Below are positions 26,775-41,599 of a DNA stretch of 49,585 nucleotides, piece after piece. Each line of letters opens with the position of its first letter. The first letter of the stretch is position 1. The notes under the pieces are model-generated. The model made no database searches and had not been told where the DNA came from. It was given only the letters and a program-made list of their open reading frames with translations. Origin of the DNA: Ornithinimicrobium sp. (GTDB taxonomy: Bacteria > Actinomycetota > Actinomycetes > Actinomycetales > Dermatophilaceae). The DNA lies in NCBI RefSeq assembly GCF_030537745.1, contig NZ_JAUNVI010000014.1, positions 1 through 49,585 on the forward strand, written 5' to 3'. Both the position numbers and the translations under genes were made by a program.

Positions 26775-26798
26775 GCGGCCGACGCGCCGGCCGCTCAG
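26771..26798 (+). terminator. Hairpin terminator after the prepilin peptidase gene
   Basis: A perfect 11-bp stem (ctgagcggccg, 26771-26781, with 26788-26798) and 6-base loop. It overlaps the TGA stop (26772-26774). It is very GC-rich without a T-run. It separates the alaS-to-prepilin-peptidase group from aroC. Confidence 0.7.
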
Positions 26799-26853
26799 CC
26801 ACGATCGTGAGTGGCACTGGCAGGCACCGGAGCGTGCTCGACATACCGCGTGG

Positions 26854-26859
26854 GAGAAT
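26854..26859 (+). promoter_or_regulatory. Possible -10 box (GAGAAT) for aroC
   Basis: GAGAAT matches four of six bases of TATAAT and lies 6 bases before the aroC ATG, again a leaderless spacing. No ribosome binding site precedes aroC. The match is weak. Confidence 0.35.
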
Positions 26860-26865
26860 CTGCCC

Positions 26866-28131
26866 ATGCTGCGTTGGTTGACCGCTGGGGAGTCGCACGG
26901 TCCTGCCCTGACCGCCGTGATCGAGGGTTTGCCCGCGGGGGTGAAGATCGAGCGCTCGGCCGTGGAAGGCGCTCTCGCACGGCGCCGGCTCGGCTATGGG
27001 CGGGGGGCCCGCATGTCGTTCGAGGCCGACCAGTTGCTGTTCCTGGGAGGTATGCGGCACGGCGTGAGTCTGGGGTCGCCCCTGGCGATGCAGATCCAGA
27101 ACTCGGAGTGGTCCAAGTGGGAGGCGGTGATGAGTCCGGAGCCGGTCGCGGATGAGGCGCTGCACCGCGCCGATGACGTCGGGGCCCCGCAGGAGCTGGC
27201 CCGCAACAAGCCGTTGACCCGGCCGCGCCCCGGCCACGCCGACCTGGTGGGGATGACCAAGTACGGCTTCGACGAGGCACGACCCGTCCTGGAGCGGGCC
27301 TCCGCGAGAGAGACCGCTGCCCGCGTCGCGCTCGGAGCCGTAGCCGCCGCGTTCCTCGAGCAGAGTGTCGGCGTCCGTCTCGTCTCGCACACGGTGAGCA
27401 TCGGCGCAGCCGGCTGGCCCGAGCTGGACGTGGACGCCCCGCTCCCGACCGGGCTGCCCACCGCCGAGGATGTGGATCGCGTCGACGCGGACCCGGTCCG
27501 CACCCTCGACGCCGAGCTCTCCACCGCGATGGTCGCCGAGGTTGACGCCGCGCGCGCGGACGGCGACACCCTGGGCGGGGTCGTCGAGGTGCTCGCCTAC
27601 GGGCTGCCGCCGGGGCTCGGCTCGCACGTGCACTGGGACCGCCGACTCGACTCCCGCCTCGCTGGAGCCTTGATGAGCATTCAGGCGATCAAGGGCGTCG
27701 AGGTCGGTGAGGGCTTCCGGACCGCCGCGCGTCGGGGCAGTGCGGCGCATGATGAGCTGGTGTCCGACGAGCAGGGCCTGGTGCGCCGCACGACGCTGCG
27801 TAGCGGCGGCACGGAGGGGGGCATGAGCACCGGGGAAGTGCTGCGCGTCCGCGCAGCGATGAAGCCGATCTCGACGGTGCCCCGTGCGCTGCGCACCATC
27901 GATACCGTCACGGGGGAGGCCACGACCGCGATCCACCAGCGCTCCGACGTCTGTGCTGTCCCGGCCGCTGGCGTGGTCGCCGAGGCGATGGTGGCGCTGG
28001 TCCTCGCGGACGCCGTCCTGGAAAAGTTCGGGGGAGACTCCGTGGCGGAGACCGCGCGCAACCACGCGGCCTACCTCGCGAGCGTCGGGCAGCACCTTCG
28101 CACGCCAGCGACCCACGGTGACCAGGCATGA
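26866..28131 (+). CDS. aroC: Chorismate synthase
   Basis: 421 aa from ATG 26866. It converts 5-enolpyruvylshikimate 3-phosphate to chorismate with reduced FMN. Signature regions: [21 protein letters not shown] (about 5-24), [17 protein letters not shown] (about 39-55), [19 protein letters not shown] (about 122-140) with the catalytic His, the [14 protein letters not shown] stretch, and [18 protein letters not shown]. Length is slightly over the usual 360-400 aa. It is the first gene of an aroC-aroK-aroB operon with 4-base overlaps. Confidence 0.97.
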   Translation: MLRWLTAGESHGPALTAVIEGLPAGVKIERSAVEGALARRRLGYGRGARMSFEADQLLFLGGMRHGVSLGSPLAMQIQNSEWSKWEAVMSPEPVADEALHRADDVGAPQELARNKPLTRPRPGHADLVGMTKYGFDEARPVLERASARETAARVALGAVAAAFLEQSVGVRLVSHTVSIGAAGWPELDVDAPLPTGLPTAEDVDRVDADPVRTLDAELSTAMVAEVDAARADGDTLGGVVEVLAYGLPPGLGSHVHWDRRLDSRLAGALMSIQAIKGVEVGEGFRTAARRGSAAHDELVSDEQGLVRRTTLRSGGTEGGMSTGEVLRVRAAMKPISTVPRALRTIDTVTGEATTAIHQRSDVCAVPAAGVVAEAMVALVLADAVLEKFGGDSVAETARNHAAYLASVGQHLRTPATHGDQA

Positions 28132-28646
28132 ACGCGATCGTCCTGATCGGGCCCCCAGGGTCTGGCAAGACCACGGTCGGGGCTCTCCTGGCGCGGCGCC
28201 TCGGGGTCGACCATCTCGACATCGATGCCGTCATCGAGTCCCGTACCGGCCGCACGATCCCCGACATCTTCGTCCAGGACGGTGAAGTCGCCTTCCGGGC
28301 GCTGGAGCGCGAGGAGACCCTGCGTGCCCTGGGCGCCGCCGGGGGAGTCCTTTCCCTCGGTGGAGGCGCCGTGATGCAGGAGGAGATCGCGCAAGCGCTG
28401 CGTGGCGGAGATGACCGCGTGGTCTTCCTAGACGTCTCGATCGCCGACGCCTCCAGGCGCGTCGGCTTCGACGCCTCCAGGCCGCTCCTGCTGGTCAACC
28501 CGCGTGCGAGCTGGACCCGGCTGATGAACGCCCGCCGCCCGACCTATGAGGGACTGTCCACCTTCGTGGTCGACACGGCAGGCCGCGCGCCCGATGAGAT
28601 CGTCGATGACGTCATGGCAAGACTGGGGGAGGGAGCACTCTCATGA
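28128..28646 (+). CDS. aroK: Shikimate kinase
   Basis: 172 aa; ATG 28128 overlaps the aroC stop. It phosphorylates shikimate with ATP. Walker [20 protein letters not shown] is at about 7-25, the shikimate-binding Asp is in [18 protein letters not shown] (about 32-49), the Gly motif in LSLGGGAV (about 78-85), and the lid/adenine motif near [11 protein letters not shown] (about 128-138). Length is normal. Confidence 0.96.
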   Translation: MNAIVLIGPPGSGKTTVGALLARRLGVDHLDIDAVIESRTGRTIPDIFVQDGEVAFRALEREETLRALGAAGGVLSLGGGAVMQEEIAQALRGGDDRVVFLDVSIADASRRVGFDASRPLLLVNPRASWTRLMNARRPTYEGLSTFVVDTAGRAPDEIVDDVMARLGEGALS

Positions 28647-29725
28647 GGTCGGTGGGGCGCACCATCGTGGTGGGAGGACCGGCCGGGTATGACGTGCACG
28701 TGGGGCCAGGCGTCCTCGACCGGCTCAGGGAGCACGCCCGTGACGGGCGACGCGTGCTGGTGGTGCATCAGCCCGGTCGGGAAGGCCTGGCCAAAGAAGC
28801 GGCCGTTGTCCTGGCGGAGGAGGGTGCCCGGCCGATGGTGGTGCGGGTGCCGGACGCCGAGGCGGCCAAGACGGTGCACGTGCTCAACGCGTTGTGGGAG
28901 CGGCTCGGCGAGGAAGGTTTCACCCGCGACGACCTGATCCTCGGGATCGGTGGGGGAGCGACGACCGATCTGGCCGGCTTCCTCGCGGCAACCTGGCTGC
29001 GGGGGGTCGACTCGGTGATGATGCCGACCTCCTTGCTGGGCGTCGTCGACGCGGCCGTCGGTGGCAAGACCGGCATCAATACACCGCAGGGCAAGAATCT
29101 CGTGGGGGCTTTCTACCCCCCTCGCGTCGTCCTGTGCGACCCGGCCTGGTTGAGCTCGATGAGACGTCCTGACTATGTCTCCGGGCTAGCCGAAGTGATC
29201 AAGTGCGGCCTGATAGCCGATCCGGTGATCCTCGACCTGGTCGAGGCAGCTCCGATCGACGCCGGTGACCCGGTGGCCGATCCTGGGCTCGCCTCCGAGC
29301 TGATCGCGCGAGCCGTGCAGGTCAAGGCCGACGTCGTCACTGCTGATCTCAAAGAGGCCTCGCTGCGAGCGATCCTCAACTACGGCCACACCTTCGCGCA
29401 CGCGATCGAGCAGGTCGAGGACTACACCTGGCGCCACGGTGATGCGGTCGCGGTCGGCATGGTCTTCGTGGCCGAGGTGGCACACCGCTGCGGCCTGATC
29501 GACCAGGCTCTGCTCGACCGGCACCGGTCCGTGCTGGCGTCCGTGGGTCTGCCGACGACCTACCGGCCAGACCGCTGGGACCAGCTGCGGGCCGCGATGG
29601 GCCGGGACAAGAAGGCGCGGGGCAGCGTGCTGCGCCTGGTGGTCCTGGACGGGTTGGCCAGCCCGACGTGGTTGGCCGAGCCGCAAGAGGAACTCCTGGA
29701 GGCTGCTTACTTCGCGCTGCGCTGA
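28643..29725 (+). CDS. aroB: 3-dehydroquinate synthase
   Basis: 360 aa; ATG 28643 overlaps the aroK stop. It converts DAHP to 3-dehydroquinate using NAD and a divalent metal. Recognisable blocks: LGIGGGATTDLAGFLAATW (about 100-118), GVVDAAVGGKTGINTPQGKN (about 133-152), a metal Glu in SGLAEVIKCG, and the metal His in NYGHTFAHAIE (about 249). The next gene in mycobacteria is aroD/aroQ; here it is absent, and the last 19 bases of aroB overlap the tail of a minus-strand gene. Confidence 0.96.
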   Translation: MRSVGRTIVVGGPAGYDVHVGPGVLDRLREHARDGRRVLVVHQPGREGLAKEAAVVLAEEGARPMVVRVPDAEAAKTVHVLNALWERLGEEGFTRDDLILGIGGGATTDLAGFLAATWLRGVDSVMMPTSLLGVVDAAVGGKTGINTPQGKNLVGAFYPPRVVLCDPAWLSSMRRPDYVSGLAEVIKCGLIADPVILDLVEAAPIDAGDPVADPGLASELIARAVQVKADVVTADLKEASLRAILNYGHTFAHAIEQVEDYTWRHGDAVAVGMVFVAEVAHRCGLIDQALLDRHRSVLASVGLPTTYRPDRWDQLRAAMGRDKKARGSVLRLVVLDGLASPTWLAEPQEELLEAAYFALR

Positions 29726-31284
29726 GCGGTCGGTGAGGGCTGCGCCGAGCCACCTCGCGGCGCTGGGGCCATCAACATCGCGATGCTGTCCTGCTGCTCG
29801 CGCGACGGCATACCCCACCCGCGCTCGTAGCCGAACGCCTCCCACAAAGGCGTGGCGTGCCGGTTGCCGAGCAGGATTTCGATGTGCTCGGTGGAGAGCA
29901 GGCCGGGGTGCACGACCCCACACGCCTCCGACAGCTTCACCATCTCCCGACGCCAGGCGTTGAGGTAGTTGGCGCAGCGCACTGACTTAGAGTCTGGGTC
30001 GAGGCCGCGGACAAGCCAGGGATTCTGGGTCGCGACACCTGTCGGGCAGCGGTCGGTATGGCAGCGTTGGGCCTGGATGCAGCCGATGGCGAGCATCGCC
30101 TCCCGTGCGACGTAGACCAGGTCGACGCCGAGCCCGAACGCGACGGCCGCGTTGCTCGGGATCCCGAGCTTTCCGGCCCCCATGAAGACGACCCGGTCGG
30201 TGATGCCGCGTTTGGCGAACTCGGAGTACACACGCGGAAAGGCGAGGCGGAAGGGCAGTGAGACGGAGTCGCTGAAGGTCAACGGTGCAGCACCGGTGCC
30301 GCCCTCGCCACCGTCGATGGAGATGTAGTCGACGCCACGGCCCGAGCTCGTCATCTGCTCAGCGAGCTCGACCCAGGACGCGGAGTCGCCGACCGCGGAC
30401 TTGATCCCGACAGGCAGGCCGGTCTCCGAGGCGATGAGCTCGACGAAGTCCAGCATCGAGTCGACGTCGTTGAACTCGGCGTGACGGCTGGGCGAGATGC
30501 AGTCTCGGTCCTGCCGGATGCCGCGGATCTCGGCGATCTCATCGGAGATCTTGGCTTGGGGCAGCAGGCCGCCGAGTCCGGGTTTGGCTCCCTGAGACAG
30601 CTTGATCTCGATGGCTTTGACGGGAGCGGAGGCGACGAGGTCCTTGAGTCGGTGCAGGTCAAAACGGCCCTCCTCGTCCCGGCACCCGAAGTAGGCGGTG
30701 CCGATCTGGAAGATGAGCTCACCGCCGTGGCGGTGGTGGGTGGACAGGCCGCCTTCGCCGGTGTTGTGGAGCGCACCCGCCAGCTGCGCACCGCGGTTGA
30801 GCGCCTCGACAGCGGCGCTGGACAGCGAGCCGTAGCTCATCGCGGACACATTGATCAGGCTGTCGGGTCGGAAGGCATGCCGTCTGCCACGAGCGGCTCC
30901 CAGTACTTTTGCGCACGGGACGGGCAGGTCGTCGCGCTGGTGGGGGGCCTCGGTAGGCACCACTTCGGCGAAGGTGGCGTGCTTGAGGATCGCGTAGCCC
31001 TCGGCCCGCTCGACGTCGTTGTCGGTGCCGAACCCGAAGTAGGGGTTCTCCTGCTTGCTGCTGGCATAGACCCATCGGCGCTGGTCACGGCTGAACGGTC
31101 GCTCGGAGTCGTTGTCCGTCACGATGTACTGCCGCAGCTCGGGTCCGACCTGCTCCAGCAGATAACGCAGGTGACCGATCACCGGGAAGTTGCGCAGGAC
31201 CGCGTGCTGCTTCTGAAGGAGGTCTCTGGCAGCCACGGCAGCCACGGCGACGGCGGGGACGGCAAGGGCTGCTTTCCACTTCAT
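29707..31284 (-). CDS. FMN-binding glutamate synthase-domain protein with N-terminal membrane anchor
   Basis: 525 aa on the minus strand from the ATG complementary to 31282-31284 ([12 protein letters not shown]...); an ATG at 31296 would add four residues, and the longer open frame beyond it is a shadow of efp/nusB. A hydrophobic N-terminus (about 3-20) is followed by the FMN/alpha-beta barrel of glutamate synthase large subunits: [48 protein letters not shown], and a 3Fe-4S motif [12 protein letters not shown] (about 402-413). It lacks the N-terminal glutaminase domain and the C-terminal beta-helix of GltB, so it is not a full glutamate synthase. Members are widespread stand-alone proteins of unknown electron partner. 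Confidence 0.88.
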   Translation of the reverse strand: MKWKAALAVPAVAVAAVAARDLLQKQHAVLRNFPVIGHLRYLLEQVGPELRQYIVTDNDSERPFSRDQRRWVYASSKQENPYFGFGTDNDVERAEGYAILKHATFAEVVPTEAPHQRDDLPVPCAKVLGAARGRRHAFRPDSLINVSAMSYGSLSSAAVEALNRGAQLAGALHNTGEGGLSTHHRHGGELIFQIGTAYFGCRDEEGRFDLHRLKDLVASAPVKAIEIKLSQGAKPGLGGLLPQAKISDEIAEIRGIRQDRDCISPSRHAEFNDVDSMLDFVELIASETGLPVGIKSAVGDSASWVELAEQMTSSGRGVDYISIDGGEGGTGAAPLTFSDSVSLPFRLAFPRVYSEFAKRGITDRVVFMGAGKLGIPSNAAVAFGLGVDLVYVAREAMLAIGCIQAQRCHTDRCPTGVATQNPWLVRGLDPDSKSVRCANYLNAWRREMVKLSEACGVVHPGLLSTEHIEILLGNRHATPLWEAFGYERGWGMPSREQQDSIAMLMAPAPRGGSAQPSPTAQRSAK

Positions 31285-31333
31285 GAACCCCACCATGCCG
31301 CAGCACGATGCGGTTGCGTGGGAAGTGCGACGG

Positions 31334-31339
31334 TAGACT
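31334..31339 (+). promoter_or_regulatory. -10 box (TAGACT) upstream of efp
   Basis: TAGACT lies about 72 bases before the efp start, in the gap between the divergent gltS-like gene and efp. A TTGCGT at 31314-31319 could be a -35, but the 14-base spacer is short. The leader of about 65 bases shows no recognised structure. Confidence 0.45.
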
Positions 31340-31410
31340 CGTGCAGGTTTGCGGCCGCGCCTGCGCGCCCAACCCGCGAGTACGCCATACCTGAGACGAA
31401 ACGAGAAGCA

Positions 31411-31971
31411 GTGGCAACGACGAACGACCTCAAGAACGGCCTGGTCCTCAACATGGACAACGGCCTGTGGCAGGTGCTGGAATTCCAGCACGTCAAGCCG
31501 GGCAAGGGGCCAGCCTTCGTGCGGACCAAGCTGAAGAATGTCACCTCGGGCAAGATCATTGACAAGACCTTCAACGCCGGCACCAAGGTCGAGACGGCCA
31601 CCGTCGACCGGTCTGACTTCCAGTACCTCTACAACGACGGCACCGACTACATCTTCATGGACGAGAAGACCTACGAGCAGATCCCGGTGACGCCGGAGAC
31701 GATGGGCGATGCGGCCAAGTATCTGCTGGAGAACGGTCGCGCCCTGATCGCGCAGCACGCTGGCCAGGTCCTCTATGTCGAGCTGCCCGCCTCGGTGGTC
31801 CTGGAGATCACCCACACGGAGCCTGGGCTGCAGGGTGACCGCTCCACCGGCGGGACCAAGCCGGCGACCCTGGAGACCGGTGCAGACATCCAGGTGCCGC
31901 TCTTCCTCGAGGCCGGGACCAAGGTCAAGGTCGACACCCGCGACGGCTCCTATCTTGGTCGCGTGAACTGA
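31411..31971 (+). CDS. efp: Translation elongation factor P
   Basis: 186 aa from GTG 31411 ([20 protein letters not shown]). The frame is open far upstream, but that part is antisense to the gltS-like gene and is not coding. Three beta-barrel domains are typical. The tip loop of domain I reads [12 protein letters not shown] (about 29-40), with Lys at the position that other bacteria modify. It relieves ribosome stalling at polyproline. It ends one base before nusB, so the two are cotranscribed. Confidence 0.96.
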   Translation: MATTNDLKNGLVLNMDNGLWQVLEFQHVKPGKGPAFVRTKLKNVTSGKIIDKTFNAGTKVETATVDRSDFQYLYNDGTDYIFMDEKTYEQIPVTPETMGDAAKYLLENGRALIAQHAGQVLYVELPASVVLEITHTEPGLQGDRSTGGTKPATLETGADIQVPLFLEAGTKVKVDTRDGSYLGRVN

Positions 31972-31972
31972 C

Positions 31973-32386
31973 ATGGCAGCACGCACCAAGGCGCGCAAGC
32001 GCGCCCTGGAGCTGCTGTTCGAGGCCGAGCAACGGGGAGTCAACGTGGGCTCCCTGCTGGAGGAGCGGATCGCCGTTCCGACGACCCAGCACCCGTTGCC
32101 GGCCTATGCCGTGGAGCTGGTCCGTGGGGTGCTCGAGCACTGGAGCGCCATCAACGAAACCCTGACAACCTACTCGCAGGGATGGTCGCTGGAGCGCATG
32201 GCAGCGGTCGACCGTGCCGCGCTCCGGATCGGGACCTGGGAGATCGTCTGGAACGACGACGTCCCCGACGTGGTGGCGATCTCCGAGGCGGTCTCGCTGG
32301 TCCAGGCGATGTCGACGGACGACTCACCAAAATTCGTCAATGGTCTCCTCGCGCGGGTTGTCGACATCAAACCGACCCTGGCCTGA
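31973..32386 (+). CDS. nusB: Transcription antitermination factor NusB
   Basis: 137 aa from ATG 31973. An all-helical NusB fold with the arginine-rich start ARTKARKRALELLFEAEQRG (boxA RNA contact) and AAVDRAALRIGTWEIVW plus KFVNGLLARVVDI, the conserved C-terminal block. It binds boxA RNA with S10 and supports rRNA antitermination. The efp-nusB-pyrR order is common in actinobacteria. Length is normal. Confidence 0.94.
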   Translation: MAARTKARKRALELLFEAEQRGVNVGSLLEERIAVPTTQHPLPAYAVELVRGVLEHWSAINETLTTYSQGWSLERMAAVDRAALRIGTWEIVWNDDVPDVVAISEAVSLVQAMSTDDSPKFVNGLLARVVDIKPTLA

Positions 32387-32406
32387 CCCGCCCAGGAGAT
32401 CTCGGG

Positions 32407-32422
32407 ACTCCCGGCGGGGAGT
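32407..32422 (+). terminator. Short hairpin after nusB
   Basis: actccc (32407-32412) pairs with gggagt (32417-32422), 4-base loop. It could end efp-nusB transcripts. The 3' arm runs into the -10 box of the pyr promoter, so the two may interfere. Confidence 0.4.
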
Positions 32423-32427
32423 ATGGT
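32422..32427 (+). promoter_or_regulatory. -10 box (TATGGT) of the pyr operon
   Basis: TATGGT predicts transcription from about 32434, giving a leader of about 52 bases that contains the PyrR-binding hairpin. No good -35 is seen. Confidence 0.45.
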
Positions 32428-32444
32428 GAGGACACCGAGTGCAA

Positions 32445-34053
<1,609 letters not shown>

Positions 34054-34057
<4 letters not shown>

Positions 34058-35388
34058 GCCAGACTCCCACCCAGCCCGACCTCCTCGTCGAGGGCGCTGA
34101 CATCCTCGGCCAAGGAGTCGCGGACGTCCTCATCGTGGACGGCCACATCGCGGCCATCGGCCCCGATGCCGTGACGCAGGCACCGACGCGTCACCAGAAG
34201 GTGGAGGGCGACGGTCTGGTCCTGCTCCCGGGGTTCGTCGATCTCCATACCCACCTGCGCGAGCCCGGACGCGAGGACGCCGAGACCGTCTCCACTGGTT
34301 CACAGGCCGCCGCGGCCGGTGGCTTCACGGCCGTCTTCGCGATGGCCAACACGGACCCGACCACGGATAACGCAGAGGTCGCCGAACGCGTCCTCGACCT
34401 CGGTGTGCGGGCCGGGTATGTCGATGTCCACCCCGTCGGAGCCGTCACCAAAGGGCTGCGTGGGGAAGAGCTCGCCGAGCTCGGGCTGATGGCGCGCTCC
34501 CGCGCTCGGGTCCGCGTCTTCTCCGACGACGGCCGGTGCATCCACGACGCCCGGCTGATGCGGCGCGCGCTGGAGTATGTGCGGATCTTCGACGGTGTCA
34601 TCTCTCAACACAGCCAGGATCCGCGCCTCGCAGACGGCACCGCCTGCTGTCACGAGGGCGAGCTGTCGGGCCGTCTCGGCCTGCCCGGCTGGCCCACCGT
34701 CGCCGAGGAAGTCATCGTCGCGCGCGACGTCATGCTGGCGCGTCACACGGGTTCACGTGTCCACGTGGCGCACGTCTCCACCGCGGGCAGCGTCGAGGTG
34801 ATCCGCTGGGCCAAGGCGCAGGGCATCGACGTCACGGCCGAGGTCACGCCGCACCACCTGATGCTCACGCAGGACCTGCTGGCCGGCTACGACCCCGTCT
34901 ACAAGGTGAACCCGCCGCTGCGGCCCACCGAGGACGCCCAGGTGCTGCAGGAGGCGCTGGCCGATGGGACCATCGACATCGTCGCGACCGACCATGCCCC
35001 CCACGTCCGCCAGGACAAGGAGCACGCATTCGTGGAGGCCGCCTTCGGCATGCTCGGCCTGGAGACCGCGCTCGCTGCGGTCGCCACCACCATGGTCAGT
35101 CCCGGGCGGATGAGCTGGGCTGACGTCGCGCGCACCATGTCGACGGCACCCGCACAGATCGCCCGGCTCACCACGCAGGGCCAGGGCATCACGATGGGCG
35201 CCCCGGCTAACCTCACGCTCGTCGACCCGACCCGACCCGTCACCGTCGATGCATCCCTGTCCAAGTCGATGTCCCGCAACAACCCCTGGCACGGGCGCCA
35301 GCTCACCGGGGCCGTCCACATGACCATCCTGCGGGGCCGCGTCACCGCCCGCGAGGGTCTGGTGTGGGGAGAGGAAGTGCCGTCATGA
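34054..35388 (+). CDS. pyrC: Dihydroorotase
   Basis: 444 aa from ATG 34054 (ATGA overlap). A class I dihydroorotase of the amidohydrolase superfamily. The metal site is HTHLREPG (about 65-72), further His residues are in [17 protein letters not shown] and EVTPHHLML, and the catalytic Asp is in VATDHAPH (about 311-318). It cyclises carbamoyl aspartate. M. tuberculosis and Streptomyces have an extra small membrane-protein gene between pyrC and carA; here the two genes overlap directly. Confidence 0.97.
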
Positions 35389-36558
35389 GCGAGTCACTCG
35401 ACAGGAAGGCACCCGCCGTCGCGGTGCTCGTCCTGGAGGACGGCCGCACCTTCCGCGGCCAGTCTTACGGCGCGGTCGGCCAGACCGTCGGCGAGGCCGT
35501 CTTCGCCACCGCGATGACCGGCTACCAGGAAACCTTCACCGACCCCTCCTATCACCGTCAGGTCATCGTGATGACCGCGCCGCATATCGGCAACACGGGC
35601 GTCAACAGCGTCGACATGGAGAGCCAACGCTTCTGGGCGGCCGGGGTGGTCGTCCGCGATCCAGCGCTGCGCCCGTCCAACTGGCGCTCCCAGGGTGATC
35701 TGGGCGACGCCCTCGACGAGGCAGGTGTGGTCGGCATCAGCGGCATCGACACCCGCGCCCTGACCCGTCACCTGCGTGACCGCGGCGCCATGCGCGTCGG
35801 GATCTTCTCCGGTGCTGCTGCTACCGCGACCGAGCAGGAGTTGCTCGCCAGGGTCACCTCGGCGCCCCTGATGACCGGCGCCGCACTCGCCGCCGAGGTC
35901 TCCACCACCGAGGCGTATATCGTGTCGCCGCCCGAGGGGCAACCGGCCACGTTCCGGGTCGCTGCCCTGGATCTTGGGGTGAAAGGGATGACTCCGACGC
36001 TGTTGGCGGCTCGTGGGATCGAGGTGCACGTCCTCCCGTCCCACACCACCTTCGAGGCGATCCAGGCGCTCTCCCCGGACGGGGTCTTCTACTCCAACGG
36101 GCCGGGCGATCCGGCCAGCGCCGAGCACGAGGTGGACCTGCTCCGCCACGTCCTCGAGGCCCGGATCCCCTTCTTCGGCATCTGCTTCGGCAACCAGCTG
36201 CTCGGGCGCGCCCTCGGGCTGGACACCTACAAGCTGGTCTTCGGGCATCGCGGGATCAACCAGCCGGTGCTGGACCGCACGACCGGCAAGGTCGAGGTGA
36301 CCAGCCACAACCATGGGTTCGCGATCGCCTGGCCCGATGGGACGCCCACCGATCAGGCCGTCGACACGCCATACGGTCGCGTTGCCTGCTCCCACGTCGC
36401 GCTCAACGACGACGTGGTCGAGGGCCTGGAGTGCCAGGATGTGCCCGCGTTCAGCGTGCAGTACCACCCCGAGGCAGCTGCGGGTCCGCACGACGCCGCC
36501 TACCTGTTCGACAGGTTCATCGACCGCCTCACCCAGTATCAGGACGAAAGGGGCACCC

Positions 36559-36572
<14 letters not shown>
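35385..36572 (+). CDS. carA: Carbamoyl-phosphate synthase small (glutaminase) subunit
   Basis: 395 aa. ATG 35385 overlaps the pyrC stop and has gggagagg upstream; the in-frame ATG at 35364 lies inside pyrC and is less likely. The N-terminal CarA domain (about 1-170) is followed by a class I glutamine amidotransferase domain with the nucleophile in [15 protein letters not shown] (Cys about 267) and the His/Glu pair in [11 protein letters not shown] (about 360). It supplies ammonia to CarB. Confidence 0.97.
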
Positions 36573-39944
<3,372 letters not shown>

Positions 39945-39948
<4 letters not shown>

Positions 39949-40742
39949 GCGGCCCAGCAGCGCACCTGGCGGCGGTCGAGGCCGTCGTCACCACAGTGCG
40001 TCCTGCTGGCAACCTTGACGTCGTGACCCTGTCCGTCCCCGACGACGACGCGTGGGAGCGGGGCCGCCCCGGCCAGCTCGTGGTGCTCCCGCGCGACCCT
40101 ACCTTCGGACGAGTGCTGCCGGAGGTGCACTGGCTGGCCGGGTCCCACGTCGACCCCATCCACGGGGCCAGCATCGAGCTGATGCTGCCGTTAGAGCGGG
40201 CCACGGAGCCAGGAGAACGGATCCGCCTCCTCGGTCCGCTCGGGCGTGGGTTCGCCCCGCCCTCCCAGCAGGTGCCCGTGCTGTTGGTGGGGCACGAGGG
40301 TGGCGCTGTGCCCTTGCACTGGCTGGTAGAGATCCTGCGTGCTCGCGGCTGCACGGTCCACGTCCTGCTCGGCTCCTCCGACCCGCAACTTCACGTCGAC
40401 CTCGTGCACCTGCGTCGTCATGCCCGGACCGTGGTCCTGACCCTGCCAGAGGACCTGAGCGCCTCGCTGGAGCGGATGCTGGACGACCCGGACATCGATC
40501 CTGCGGTGGTCTACGCAGGCGCACCGGTCACGATCCTGCGCGAGATCGCCAGGGCCGGCGTGGCGCGCGGACTGGCCGTGCGGGTGGCCGCCCTCGACCT
40601 CGACCAGCCGGTCGTGTGCGGCACTGGGCTGTGCGGTGCCTGCGACCTGGACGTCCACGACGGCCGTTCGAGCATGGTGCTCCGGGCGTGCCTGGAGGGA
40701 CCGGTCATCCCCGGCGACTGGCTCCTCGGAAGTATGCCGTGA
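39945..40742 (+). CDS. pyrK: PyrK-like dihydroorotate dehydrogenase electron transfer subunit (FAD/2Fe-2S)
   Basis: 265 aa from GTG 39945 (GTGA overlap with carB). It has the ferredoxin-reductase-like layout: a FAD domain (about 1-95, [20 protein letters not shown]), a nucleotide domain (about 105-205), and a C-terminal 2Fe-2S motif with Cys in [14 protein letters not shown] and the last Cys in VLRACLEGP (C-x4-C-x2-C-x15-C, about 225-249). In class 1B dihydroorotate dehydrogenases PyrK passes electrons from PyrD FMN to NAD. The next gene is the expected partner but is unusual (see there). Confidence 0.85.
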
Positions 40743-41599
40743 GCCTGACCGGGTCCCGACCGGCACCGCTGCCAGCCATCTGGCTCGCGCCGGGGGCCGT
40801 GACCGACCTTCCTGCGCTAGCCCGCTTCGGTGATCTGCATGGCGTGCCGCTGGTCGTGGGCCCGATCGAGGTAGGGGCCCAGCGCTCCAGGACCGGCCGG
40901 CCGATCGTGCATGGGCTCGGGGTCGGCGGGGTCGAGCACCAGGATGTCGAATCCGTCTCGCTCACCAGCGCGCAGGACGCGCTCCGCTGGATCTCCTCCC
41001 GGGGTCTGAGCGCCTGCCTGTCGATCCGCGGTGCCAGCACCGGGGACCTTGCCGCGGTCGTCGAGCATGCCCGGCGCAGTGTGGAGGCTGACGTGGTAAC
41101 TGCGGTGGAGGTCGACCTGCGCACAGCGGACGACCAGGTGGTGCTCAAGAGCATGGCGCGGGTGCGGGAGGCGGCGCCGCGCGGGCAGCGACTCCTGGCA
41201 CGTCTGGCAGTGCAGGGGGTGGATTCCGACCTCGTGGGCAGGGCCCGGGCAGCGGTCGCCGGCGGTGCGACCGCGATCGTCGTGTGCGGGCAGGTCCGGC
41301 TCGGGCCCGGACGATGGTGGTCGGGGCCTGCCACCGCTGCCCTGTGCCGGGCGGGCGTGCGCGCTCTCATGCAGGCCGAGTCAGAGCAACGCTGGCCCGG
41401 CGCGCCGCTGGTCGCCTCCGGTGGCGTGCACAGCCCCAGCTCGGCCGTCGCCGCAGTGCGGGACGGGGCCGCCGGCGTGCAGTTGGGGACCGCGCTCTGG
41501 GCCGACCCAGGCGTGCTCTGGACGATCCGCGACGCCGTGCGCGCCGAGCTGGCTCGCTGCACCAGCACCTACCCGCCCCTGCCCAGGAGGAACCCATGA
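40739..41599 (+). CDS. Divergent PyrD-like (dihydroorotate dehydrogenase-fold) protein, catalytic residues apparently lost
   Basis: 286 aa from GTG 40739 (GTGA overlap with pyrK). The earlier open frame is out of phase with pyrK and not coding. The C-terminal FMN-phosphate part of the barrel is recognisable (LVASGGVHSPSSAVAAVRDG about 223-242, then VQLGTALW about 247). The active-site parts are not: where PyrD has E-x-N-x-S-C-P-N this protein has VEVDLRTADDQ (about 121-131), so the usual catalytic Cys and Asn are absent. The early Lys-Thr motif after the first strands is also missing. It may be a non-catalytic partner of PyrK, a repurposed oxidoreductase, or a highly diverged active enzyme. 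A normal pyrD elsewhere would favour the first two. Confidence 0.75.
   Translation: MSLTGSRPAPLPAIWLAPGAVTDLPALARFGDLHGVPLVVGPIEVGAQRSRTGRPIVHGLGVGGVEHQDVESVSLTSAQDALRWISSRGLSACLSIRGASTGDLAAVVEHARRSVEADVVTAVEVDLRTADDQVVLKSMARVREAAPRGQRLLARLAVQGVDSDLVGRARAAVAGGATAIVVCGQVRLGPGRWWSGPATAALCRAGVRALMQAESEQRWPGAPLVASGGVHSPSSAVAAVRDGAAGVQLGTALWADPGVLWTIRDAVRAELARCTSTYPPLPRRNP

Noticed and set aside
30481-31410. 310-codon upstream extension of efp
   Set aside because: It is antisense to the glutamate synthase-like gene; EF-P normally starts at GTG 31411.
31285-32043. Longer start for the minus-strand glutamate synthase-like gene
   Set aside because: The extension covers efp and the intergenic promoter region antisense; the membrane anchor begins at 31284 or at most 31296.
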